Both the position numbers and the translations under genes were made by a program. DNA of 59,280 nt. Source: Prevotella sp. UBA2742 (lineage in GTDB: Bacteria > Bacteroidota > Bacteroidia > Bacteroidales > Bacteroidaceae). The stretch covers positions 32,237-91,516 of the forward strand of contig DEJS01000002.1 of assembly GCA_002353485.1 (NCBI GenBank). Reading direction: 5' to 3'. Positions 1-8,079 of this stretch are shown here, piece after piece. The notes beneath the pieces are model-generated. The model saw only the letters and a list, made by a program, of their open reading frames with translations. It had not been told where the DNA came from and did not search any database. Each line of letters begins with the position of its first letter. The first letter of the stretch is position 1.

Positions 1-82
1 TCTATCCTCGTTACTTTTTACGACGGCAAAGCGAAACGAGCGCAGACGTAAAATAGCCCTGAACGCTATGGCCGTGCAAGGG
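1..82. other. Window edge, no gene recognised
   Basis: This short stretch lies downstream of the minus-strand ABC exporter gene. I see no coding region, RNA gene or clear terminator hairpin in it. It may belong to the spacer or to a gene that continues outside the window. Confidence 0.5.
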
Positions 83-1855
83 TCAGGGGCGGCCGGTGCA
101 TAGGTGGTAGTAGCGGCCGTGGAGGCGAAGGAGCTCGTCGTGAGTGCCTTGTTCAAGAATACGACCATGGTCGAGTACGATGATCTGGTCGGCATTGCGC
201 ACGGTGGAAAGCCGATGGGCGATGACGAAGGTGGTACGGCCCTGCATGAGGCGGTCCATACCCTGCTGTACAAGACGCTCGGTACGGGTGTCGATGCTGG
301 AGGTGGCCTCGTCGAGAATGAGTACGGGCGGATTGGCTACCGCGGCACGACAGATGGCCAGCAGCTGTCGCTCGCCCTGCGAGAGGTTGCCTCCGTCGCC
401 CTGTAGCATGGTATCGTAGCCCTTGGCCAGACGGCGTATGAAGTCGTCGGCGCCTACGAGACGGGCAGCTTGACGACACTCCTCGTCAGTGGCATCGAGG
501 CGACCATAGCGTATGTTGTCGAGCACGGTGCCGGTGAAGAGGTGTGTCTCTTGCAACACGATGCTCATGCCACGACGCAGCGAGGGCTTGCTGATGTCGG
601 TCAGGGGAATGCCGTCGTAGAGGATGCGGCCACCCTGTATCTCGTAGAAACGGTTGATGAGGTTGATGATGGTGGTCTTGCCTGCTCCTGTGCCGCCAAC
701 GAAGGCTATCTTCTGGCCCGGCTGGGTGTTGATGTCGATGTCGAAGAGTATCTGCTTCTGTGGTGTGTAGCCGAAGTCGACGTCCTGGAAGTCGACATCG
801 CCCTTCGGGTTGTCCAATACCTGACGTCCCTCGTCGACCTCAGGGTCAGCATCGGTAAGTGCAAAGACGCGCTCGGCACCCACCGAGGCGTTAAGCACGC
901 TGTTGAGCTGTTGACTGAACTGGGTGATGGGCTGTGTAAAGCTCTTGTTAAGCTGTAGGAAAGCTACGATGGTGCCCAAGGTAAGCTGAATGTTGAAAGA
1001 TGAAAGCTGAGGAGAGAGGACCAGTGTGGCGCCCACCACGGCAATGAGGACGTAGCCCAGGTTTCCGAGGTTGGCATTGACCGGCATGACGATGTTGGCA
1101 ATGCGGTTGGCCTGGTAGGAAGCGGCGCGCAGCTGCTCGTTGATGGTCTCGAAGCGGCTGAGGGCCTGCTGCTCATGGCAGAACACCTTGACCACCTTCT
1201 GCCCTGTCATCATCTCCTCGATGAAGCCATTGACCTGTGCCAGCGACTGCTGCTGGCTACGGAAGAAGGCACGCGAGCGGCCTCCCAGCCACCGCGACAC
1301 CAGCACCATGACGACGGCCATGAGGACACTGACCAGGGTGAGAGGAACGCTGAGCACCACCATTGACGTGAACGTTGCTACGATGGTGATGACGCTGGAG
1401 AAGAACTGTGCCATGGCCGTAGAAATCATCTGCCGCAGCGAGTCGACATCGTTGGTATATACCGACATCATATCGCCATGCGAGTGCTGATCGAAATAGG
1501 TGAGTGGCAGGTGCTCCATGCGCTGGAAGATGGCTTTGCGAAGCTGTAACATGGTGCCCTGCGAGATGCTAATCATGAGTCGGTTGTATCCATAGGAACA
1601 GAGGGTGCCCAACAGCAGCACGAGGCCCAGCTTGAAGAGAGTCTGTGCCAGCGAAGCATACTGTGGATTGTCGACCTGTGTAAGAGGAACGATATAGTCG
1701 TCGATGAGTGTCCTTGTAAAGAGGCTGGAGACCAGTGAGGTGAGCGATGCCACGACGACCCCCAGAAGCACCAAAAGCATGTGCCACCGGTAGTGGTGCC
1801 ACACGAAGGCTGCCATGCGCAACAGCACGTCGCGCTTCACCTCGCCCTTAGGCAT
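83..1855 (-). CDS. ABC exporter half-transporter, subunit B (permease-ATPase fusion)
   Basis: Type IV ABC exporter half: an N-terminal six-helix transmembrane domain (about residues 20-320) followed by a nucleotide-binding domain. Walker A reads GGTGAGKTT, Walker B ends LDEATSSID, and the H-loop is intact (VIAHRLSTV), but the signature motif is degenerate (LSQGE instead of LSGGQ). I chose the ATG at 1855 over an upstream in-frame ATG at 1888 because it gives an 8-bp overlap with the stop of the preceding ABC gene. It pairs with that gene: the degenerate signature here faces the degenerate Walker B and H-loop of the partner, so the dimer has one active and one inactive ATP site. Such heterodimers export lipids or drugs; the substrate is unknown. 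It is the last gene of a long run that begins with an AraC regulator at 14504, so export of the product made by that run is an inference. Confidence 0.85.
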   Translation of the reverse strand: MPKGEVKRDVLLRMAAFVWHHYRWHMLLVLLGVVVASLTSLVSSLFTRTLIDDYIVPLTQVDNPQYASLAQTLFKLGLVLLLGTLCSYGYNRLMISISQGTMLQLRKAIFQRMEHLPLTYFDQHSHGDMMSVYTNDVDSLRQMISTAMAQFFSSVITIVATFTSMVVLSVPLTLVSVLMAVVMVLVSRWLGGRSRAFFRSQQQSLAQVNGFIEEMMTGQKVVKVFCHEQQALSRFETINEQLRAASYQANRIANIVMPVNANLGNLGYVLIAVVGATLVLSPQLSSFNIQLTLGTIVAFLQLNKSFTQPITQFSQQLNSVLNASVGAERVFALTDADPEVDEGRQVLDNPKGDVDFQDVDFGYTPQKQILFDIDINTQPGQKIAFVGGTGAGKTTIINLINRFYEIQGGRILYDGIPLTDISKPSLRRGMSIVLQETHLFTGTVLDNIRYGRLDATDEECRQAARLVGADDFIRRLAKGYDTMLQGDGGNLSQGERQLLAICRAAVANPPVLILDEATSSIDTRTERLVQQGMDRLMQGRTTFVIAHRLSTVRNADQIIVLDHGRILEQGTHDELLRLHGRYYHLCTGRP

Positions 1856-3629
1856 CGAAATCGCCGAGGTCCTCGTTCTGAATTGCATAGATTTCCTGAT
1901 ATAAAGCGTTAGTACGTAACAGGTTGTCGTGGGTGTCGAAGCCCGTCACGGCTCCATTGTCGAGCACCAGAATACGATCGCAGTCCCTGACGCTCAGTAT
2001 GCGCTGGGCTATGATGAGTTTGGTCATGGCAGGAAGCTCGGTCATCAGGGCCTGTCGGATGCGTGCATCGGTACTGGTGTCGCAAGCCGAAGTGGAGTCG
2101 TCGAGCACCAGTATCTGCGGGCGCTTAAGTAACGCACGGGCAATGCAAAGGCGCTGTTTCTGACCCCCACTGACGTTGGTGCCCCCTTGCTCGATATGGG
2201 TGTTATAGCCTTCTGGCATCTGACTGATGAACTCGTCGGCCTGAGCCAGTCGGCAGGCCCACTGACAGTCCTCCAGCGTGGCCTGAGGATTGCCCCAGCG
2301 CAGGTTGTCGAGGATGGTGCCGCTGAAGAGGATGTTCTGTTGCAGCACCACACTGACTGCCGAACGCAGGGCCGTGAGATCGTAGTCCTTCACGTTACGG
2401 CCACCCACCATCACATCGCCCCTTGTTGGGTCGTAGAGACGGCTGATGAGATTGACCAGCGTAGACTTACCAGAGCCTGTACCTCCGATGATGCCAATGC
2501 GCTGCCCACTGTCTACCCGAAACGAGATGTTATAGAGTGCTGAGCGGCGGTGAGCAGGTTTTTCTTCTTGGATATCTGAAGACGGCTGACTGCTCTGTTT
2601 CTGCTGATAGTCGAAGCGCACGCCACGGAACTCCAGACTGCCATCCCTAACCTCGGTAACGGCATTGACGGGATTCACGATGTCGGGCTCTTCGTCGATG
2701 ACCTCAGCCACACGCTTGGCAGAAGCGGCACTCTGTGTGAGCATAACGAAGATCATGGAGAGCATCATCAGCGACATAAGGATAGACATGACATAGGAGA
2801 AGAGGGACGTAAGCTCGCCTGTTGTCAGCGTGCCGTCAACGATGTAGTGGGCACCCAGCCACGACAGGGCGATGATGCAGCCATAGACCACCATATTCAT
2901 AATGGGGTGGTTAAGGGCCATAAGACGCTCGGCCTTGACGTAGAGGTTGTACAGGCCTTCGGCAGCCCGGGCGAACTTCTGGTTCTCGTAATCCTCGCGC
3001 ACGAAGGCCTTGACTACACGAATGGCAGCAATGTTCTCCTGCACGCTCTGGTTCAGCTCGTCGTACTTGACAAAGACCTGCTGGAACAGTCGTGCCACAC
3101 GCGAGATGATATGATAGAGCGAGAAACTAAGTACGAGCAGTGCCACGATGAAGATGACGGACAGCCGGGCGTCGATGATCAGACACATGAGTATGCTGAG
3201 CACCAAACGGAAGGGAGCCCGCACGGTGATGCGCAACACCTGCTGATAGGCATTCTGCAGTGAGTTGACGTCAGTGGTCATACGCGTAACCAGTCCTGAG
3301 GTGGCGTATTTGTCGATGTCGGAGAATGCGAAGCGCTGTATATTACGATACATGGCCGAACGCAGGTTAGCCGCAAAGCCTGTCGAAGCATAGGCAGAGA
3401 AGCGCCCGGCCAAAATGCCAAAGGCGAGGCTGAGGAAGGCCATGGCTATCATAATGGTTCCATAATAGTACACCTGACTGATGTCGCCTGCATTGATGCC
3501 GCGGTCGATGAGTGATGCGGTGACGTAGGGTATGAGCACGTCCATCACCACCTCGAGGGCGGTGAACAAGGGCGTGAGCAACGATGCCGTGCGGTATTGG
3601 CGTATCTGCCGGACGAGCGTCGTAAACAT
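1848..3629 (-). CDS. ABC exporter half-transporter, subunit A (degenerate ATP site)
   Basis: A 593-residue permease-ATPase fusion of the MsbA/MDR type, with a transmembrane domain in the first 320 residues and a C-terminal ATPase domain. Walker A (GGTGSGKST) and the signature (VSGGQ) are canonical. Walker B ends LDDSTSACD, with Asp in place of the catalytic Glu, and the H-loop His is Gln (IIAQRILSV). This is the classic non-catalytic site of heterodimeric exporters. The site is completed by the degenerate signature of the next gene, so the two proteins form an asymmetric pair. It starts 12 bp after the DUF5686 gene, which suggests co-transcription. The substrate cannot be read from sequence; a lipid-like product of the upstream genes is a guess. 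Confidence 0.88.
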   Translation of the reverse strand: MFTTLVRQIRQYRTASLLTPLFTALEVVMDVLIPYVTASLIDRGINAGDISQVYYYGTIMIAMAFLSLAFGILAGRFSAYASTGFAANLRSAMYRNIQRFAFSDIDKYATSGLVTRMTTDVNSLQNAYQQVLRITVRAPFRLVLSILMCLIIDARLSVIFIVALLVLSFSLYHIISRVARLFQQVFVKYDELNQSVQENIAAIRVVKAFVREDYENQKFARAAEGLYNLYVKAERLMALNHPIMNMVVYGCIIALSWLGAHYIVDGTLTTGELTSLFSYVMSILMSLMMLSMIFVMLTQSAASAKRVAEVIDEEPDIVNPVNAVTEVRDGSLEFRGVRFDYQQKQSSQPSSDIQEEKPAHRRSALYNISFRVDSGQRIGIIGGTGSGKSTLVNLISRLYDPTRGDVMVGGRNVKDYDLTALRSAVSVVLQQNILFSGTILDNLRWGNPQATLEDCQWACRLAQADEFISQMPEGYNTHIEQGGTNVSGGQKQRLCIARALLKRPQILVLDDSTSACDTSTDARIRQALMTELPAMTKLIIAQRILSVRDCDRILVLDNGAVTGFDTHDNLLRTNALYQEIYAIQNEDLGDFDA

Positions 3630-3641
3630 AAGCGCAGTGGT

Positions 3642-6209
3642 TTAGAACGAGAAGTCTATGACGTAGCGCATGCCCCACTTAGGACTGGTGGGAAGGTCGT
3701 TGTAGGCCAGTCGGCGCACATACTCGACATGGAAGAACTTGAAGATGTTGTGCACGCCCAGCACCAGCTCAGCATAGGGACGGTTGGGGTCCATGATGTG
3801 TGAACCCTCGGGGAAATACATCAGCCGGGAGTTGCCACGGTTCTGCTCGAGGTAGGGGTTGTTCTTATCGGACAGCTCGCCCCACAGCATACGTACGCCG
3901 ACGAACTCGCGCCAGTGTAGCTTGTTGAGAAGGGGTATGCGGTTGAACAGCTTGCCGTTGAGGTCCCACGACACCATGAGCGAGGCAAAGCGGTCGTTGA
4001 GGAACTCCATGGTGTTGATGAGGCTGAAGGTCTCGCGCACGATGATGTACGACTGGTTTCCGGCGGGCTGGATGAGCAGGGGGTATGGCACCTGGTTCCA
4101 CTGTATGCCTCCCTTCAGGCTGACGTCGAGCTTGCCCCAGTCGGAGAGCCAGAAGCGCTTGCGGATGCTGAGCTCGGTGTAGTGGTAGGTGTAGTCGCCT
4201 CCGAACACTCCGTTGAAGCCCATGGTATGGCTGAGGCTGAACACGGGGGCGTCGAGATTGATGACGCGCCGGCGCAGCTTGTTGTTGATGTAGGTCTCGC
4301 CGGGGGCATAGCGCAGTCGGCCTGTCACCTCGGTGGTGCGCAGGTATTCTTGGTTGCCGTGTCGCTCGAAGGTGGTGCGCTGGGGCATATCGAGTGTGCG
4401 GAACGACATGTGGCCGGCGGCCTCGTTCTCTTCTACCTTGCCTATCAGGGTGCCTTTCAGACCCCAGTCGGTCTCATAGTCGAAGGTAACCTGCTGGCGG
4501 TTGTAGAACATCATCTTGTTGGTCTCGGCCCATTTCAGCGCTACCATAAAGTTATCCTTATCGGTGTCGATGAAGCGGTCGCCCGGCGAGGTGACGTCGC
4601 GGCTGGTCTGTATGGTCATGGTGCGGCGCGGAAACTCGTGGGGCAGGTATTTCTTGGGGTTCAGCGAGTAGGTTATCTCTGCGTTGTAGTAGTTCTTGTG
4701 GCTGCCCCAGCCTCGTCCTACGTAACCTGAAAGGAAGAAGTGTTTGGAGAGGTTTGCGGTAGTCTTGGCCGAGAGTCGCGACCGCCAGCCGTCGACCCAG
4801 TTGTGGCTCAAGATAGTGTTGACGGGACATATGTCGACGTAGTTGGGGGTGCTGGTCTCTACTGAGTTCTCAAACAGGGCCTTCAGGCCGAAGATGACGT
4901 ACTTCATGCCCTTGATATTCTCTATGCGGTGGATGAACTTGTCCATGGAGCTCTCGCTCTTGGTAAGCTCTACCTGGCGGTATTGTTTCCAGAAGCTTTC
5001 GTCGCGCATCTGGGCGTCGGCCTCGGTCACTTCCTTGGCCATGCCCCGGAAGAGCTTCTGGGGGATGGGGTCGAAGGCGTAGTCGTTCATTCGCGTGGTA
5101 CGCGTGACGATGGCTGAACGCAGGAAGCTGGCCAGCTCGAGCTCGGTGCTCATGTCGTCCTTGGTAAGCACCCACTGTCCGTTGGGAAGCTGTTCGTAGT
5201 CCTGCAGCATCTTTACGTTCTTGACGAAATTGACGTTCGACTGCTTGGGGATGGTCATCTCGCAACGGCGTACATGGAGTGTGGAGTCTTTCAGTATGTA
5301 GAGGTCGCCCCGGAAGCCCATGTCGTTCTGGTTGTTGGGCAGGAAGTGCAAGTGGATGCACGAGTCGCGCTCAACGGTCAGCGTGTCTTCGATATAATAT
5401 CGATAGAAGCCTATGCCCTCCTTGGATATGGGCGATATGAAGGGGTACTGCAGCAGTCGGATGTGGTCCTGATAGAGGTCGACGTCGGTAAAGACATCCT
5501 TCAGTACGGTATTGATGATGTCGCCGGTCTGGAAGAGGTCGTTGATGCCCTTCGAGGTCTGTCCGGTAATGATGGTCTTCTCGGCACGCGGCTCGCGACG
5601 ATAGACCTTCTGCGAGACGGTCTCGTCGACACTCACGGGTAGTATCATCTTGCCCGTCACGTTGCTTACCTCTACCTGTTCTACCAGCCAGGGATGCTTC
5701 TTGAACGGTCCTGTCTCGAGCTGCTCGGGTTTCAGGTCGTTCAGCGAGAGTGTTATCTTCTCGTACTTATTATACTGATAGTAGTCGTTCAGCCCGAGGT
5801 CTGTCTTCTTCTTGGCTGCTACCACGCGCTTCATCAGTTCCACGGCGGGGTTATTCTTGCGGCTGTAACGGCCTCGGCGTGCCTTCACCGTCACCTCGGC
5901 CAGCTGCTGGCGGTCGGGTTTCAGCTTGATGTTCAGACGTGCCTTCGTCTTAGGACCTATCTGGACTATGCGCGACTTATAGCCTACGGCACTGAAGGTG
6001 ATGTTCCATCCTTCGTGTCGTTGTATGGTGTACTTGCCGTTGATGTCGGACACCACGGCCACCTGATGACCCTTGTACACGACGCTGGCAAAGGCGATGC
6101 TGTCGCCCGTCTCGGCATCGGTGACGACGCCGTGTATCTGCTGTGCACTGGTGTCAAGGCCTATTATGCAGAACAGCAGGAAAAGGAACTTACGCAAGGT
6201 GTTGCTCAT
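3642..6209 (-). CDS. DUF5686 outer-membrane protein with carboxypeptidase-regulatory-like domain
   Basis: An 855-residue protein with a signal peptide ending near DTSAQ. A carboxypeptidase D regulatory-like beta-sandwich follows (about residues 24-105, starting IHGVVTDAETGDSI), then a DUF5686 region. The C-terminal half is rich in alternating hydrophobic and aromatic strands and the protein ends in Phe (VIDFSF), as outer-membrane beta-barrels do. The family is widespread in Bacteroidota and its function is unknown; a barrel in the outer membrane is inferred. The start overlaps the stop of the LolA-like gene by 4 bp (ATGA), and an ABC exporter pair follows after 12 bp. Its place behind a LolA-like carrier and an MMPL exporter fits a role in moving or inserting an envelope lipid, but this is context only. 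Confidence 0.82.
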   Translation of the reverse strand: MSNTLRKFLFLLFCIIGLDTSAQQIHGVVTDAETGDSIAFASVVYKGHQVAVVSDINGKYTIQRHEGWNITFSAVGYKSRIVQIGPKTKARLNIKLKPDRQQLAEVTVKARRGRYSRKNNPAVELMKRVVAAKKKTDLGLNDYYQYNKYEKITLSLNDLKPEQLETGPFKKHPWLVEQVEVSNVTGKMILPVSVDETVSQKVYRREPRAEKTIITGQTSKGINDLFQTGDIINTVLKDVFTDVDLYQDHIRLLQYPFISPISKEGIGFYRYYIEDTLTVERDSCIHLHFLPNNQNDMGFRGDLYILKDSTLHVRRCEMTIPKQSNVNFVKNVKMLQDYEQLPNGQWVLTKDDMSTELELASFLRSAIVTRTTRMNDYAFDPIPQKLFRGMAKEVTEADAQMRDESFWKQYRQVELTKSESSMDKFIHRIENIKGMKYVIFGLKALFENSVETSTPNYVDICPVNTILSHNWVDGWRSRLSAKTTANLSKHFFLSGYVGRGWGSHKNYYNAEITYSLNPKKYLPHEFPRRTMTIQTSRDVTSPGDRFIDTDKDNFMVALKWAETNKMMFYNRQQVTFDYETDWGLKGTLIGKVEENEAAGHMSFRTLDMPQRTTFERHGNQEYLRTTEVTGRLRYAPGETYINNKLRRRVINLDAPVFSLSHTMGFNGVFGGDYTYHYTELSIRKRFWLSDWGKLDVSLKGGIQWNQVPYPLLIQPAGNQSYIIVRETFSLINTMEFLNDRFASLMVSWDLNGKLFNRIPLLNKLHWREFVGVRMLWGELSDKNNPYLEQNRGNSRLMYFPEGSHIMDPNRPYAELVLGVHNIFKFFHVEYVRRLAYNDLPTSPKWGMRYVIDFSF

Positions 6210-6730
6210 TTAAAGTTGTATTCAGTATAGTCTTCGTTGCGGCCATTCATGCGAAGGGTACGGAAAGCCGACGTCTTAGCATCGACCACCAGCACGAACG
6301 AGGTGAACAGCTGACGACGCTTCTTGCCAGCAGGAGTGATGGTGATGGTCTTCTGACCATTCTTTGTGACTACAGAGAGCTCTTCGCCGTCAGGAATAGG
6401 CTGGCCGTTGATGACGGCCTTGAGCACTGTATGGAAGGTAGCAAACTGGGCGTTCTTACGACTGTCGGTGGTATGTTTCTTACCGCCCATGGTCATTGTA
6501 AACTTAGTGCCGTCCATGATGAGCAGGTCTTTGTCGGCATCGGTGGAGATGCAGATGTAGTCAGGCTTGCGGATGGTCATCGTGCCTGTGGTCACTACGT
6601 CGGTCTTGACTGCTTTCTTATGAGTGGTCTTGGTGACCTGCTGGGCACTGACGCTGAGTGCCAACAGACAGAACAGGGATAATAGGATTCTCTGACCTTT
6701 AGTCAGAGTGTGGCGTTGCAATCTTTTCAT
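6206..6730 (-). CDS. LolA-like periplasmic carrier protein
   Basis: A 174-residue secreted protein with a clear signal peptide (hydrophobic LLSLFCLLALSVSA, cleavage before QQV). I chose the ATG at 6730 because it places the positively charged residues directly before the hydrophobic core; an upstream in-frame ATG lies at 6766. The mature part reads as a LolA-like half-barrel, with repeated strands TMTIRKPDYICIS, LLIMDGTKFTMTM and KTITITP and a late LVVDAKTSAFRTLRM segment. LolA-family proteins carry lipoproteins or lipids across the periplasm, and LolA-like genes are standard parts of aryl-polyene and flexirubin clusters, next to an MMPL exporter as here. This assignment rests on fold pattern and context; no strong residue motif exists for the family. 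Confidence 0.65.
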   Translation of the reverse strand: MKRLQRHTLTKGQRILLSLFCLLALSVSAQQVTKTTHKKAVKTDVVTTGTMTIRKPDYICISTDADKDLLIMDGTKFTMTMGGKKHTTDSRKNAQFATFHTVLKAVINGQPIPDGEELSVVTKNGQKTITITPAGKKRRQLFTSFVLVVDAKTSAFRTLRMNGRNEDYTEYNFK

Positions 6731-6777
6731 ATTCAAACTCCTCCATTGATTGATAATACTATTCATTCTATATTCGC

Positions 6778-8079
6778 TTAGTTGTTTAATATCAGTTGTA
6801 CGGTCTGCCAGGCTGTCATGGCCACGCCCTCCAGTCCGTGTAGCATGACGTTCTGCCCCGTCAACAGCAGGTTGCTGATGGGGGTCCGCGGCGACAACAT
6901 CGTCTGCAACGGCTGGCGACAGTCCTTTCGGACTCCATAGGCAGAGCCGCCAGGGGTACCTGTAAAGTGCTGCCAGGTATGGGGGCTGCTGACATACGTT
7001 TCGCTCACCATGCTGCGCAAACCAGGGATGACGGTTTCTGCCAGGGGCATGGGGTCAGCGGCCTGTGGCGTCAGCACGTCGAGCAGGGTGGCATAGTCGC
7101 CGGCGTCGGCAGGTACCCTACAGCTGAGCATGACCTTTTGTGTAGCCTCATCCCATACAGAGCCTCCCTGATAGACGTATTTATTGTGGTTGAAGTAAGG
7201 CAGGGTATGTGGTTTCAGCACCAGGGAATGGGTGTACATGCCATACGTATTCTCCAACATTGACATTCTGCGGCGGAAGATGGGTTTCAGAGCCTTACTC
7301 TCAAGAATAAGGGCAAAGGTCTGGGCAGGGTGTATGTCGCTGATGAAACAGTCGGCTTCATAGGTCTCTCCGTTATTGCAACGAGCTGCATGAAGAATGC
7401 CGTTATGCTCGGTCAATTCCACCACCTTGGTACGACAGACCACTTCGCCACCCATACGACGGATATCATCGGTAAGGGAACGTACCAACAGTCCGCTGTC
7501 GCCTTGAAGACGATAGCTGCTCTGTATATAGCTCTTCTGACTGTGAGCGAAGGCCAGCAGTGGCAGACTTTCCCTACGAAGCTCTGTCTTGAGGCATGAG
7601 CCAGAGACAACATCTATGAGCAACGGGTCTGAGAAATTTTCGTTGAGCCACTGCCATGCATTGACAGAGGGTTCAGGGTCGGCACCCTGCAACATCTCAA
7701 CATAACGCTGCAGTGCCTGACGCTCGTGAGGGAAGTCTGCAGCCAGGGTATCGACAAAGTGGTCGAAACCCTCAGCAAGACGGAACGTACGCCCCTGCAG
7801 GGTGATAAGGTCGAAACCCTGGGCATCCAGCCGATGCCAAGGCAAACGTAACAGTCCCAGACGCTGGAATATGTCATGCAACGACTGTCCCTCGTCGAGG
7901 CCTCCTACATAGTGCAGCCCCGTATCGAAGCTATTTCCATGGCGCTGATAACTCTGCAGACAGCCACCAGGCTGCCAGTGCTGCTCGAGCACAAGTACGC
8001 TGCGCCCCGCCTGCGACAACAGGTGGGCACAGGCCAATCCGCCGAATCCGCTTCCTATGACGATGACATCGTGCTTCAT
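6778..8079 (-). CDS. CrtI-like FAD-dependent oxidoreductase (phytoene desaturase / retinol saturase type)
   Basis: A 433-residue flavoprotein. The N-terminus carries the dinucleotide-binding motif VIVIGSGFGG (residues 5-14) and an acidic end of strand 2 (VLVLEQH). It is followed by PGGCLQSYQRHG and DTGLHYVGG, characteristic of the phytoene desaturase/all-trans-retinol saturase group, and a C-terminal FAD-contact segment near GQNVMLHGLEGVAMTA. The family desaturates or saturates conjugated polyenes; a member is present in many flexirubin and aryl-polyene loci. It overlaps the MMPL gene by 4 bp (ATGA) and so is translationally coupled to it. The substrate is probably an acyl chain carried on, or released from, the acyl carrier protein encoded upstream. 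That is inference. Confidence 0.85.
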   Translation of the reverse strand: MKHDVIVIGSGFGGLACAHLLSQAGRSVLVLEQHWQPGGCLQSYQRHGNSFDTGLHYVGGLDEGQSLHDIFQRLGLLRLPWHRLDAQGFDLITLQGRTFRLAEGFDHFVDTLAADFPHERQALQRYVEMLQGADPEPSVNAWQWLNENFSDPLLIDVVSGSCLKTELRRESLPLLAFAHSQKSYIQSSYRLQGDSGLLVRSLTDDIRRMGGEVVCRTKVVELTEHNGILHAARCNNGETYEADCFISDIHPAQTFALILESKALKPIFRRRMSMLENTYGMYTHSLVLKPHTLPYFNHNKYVYQGGSVWDEATQKVMLSCRVPADAGDYATLLDVLTPQAADPMPLAETVIPGLRSMVSETYVSSPHTWQHFTGTPGGSAYGVRKDCRQPLQTMLSPRTPISNLLLTGQNVMLHGLEGVAMTAWQTVQLILNN

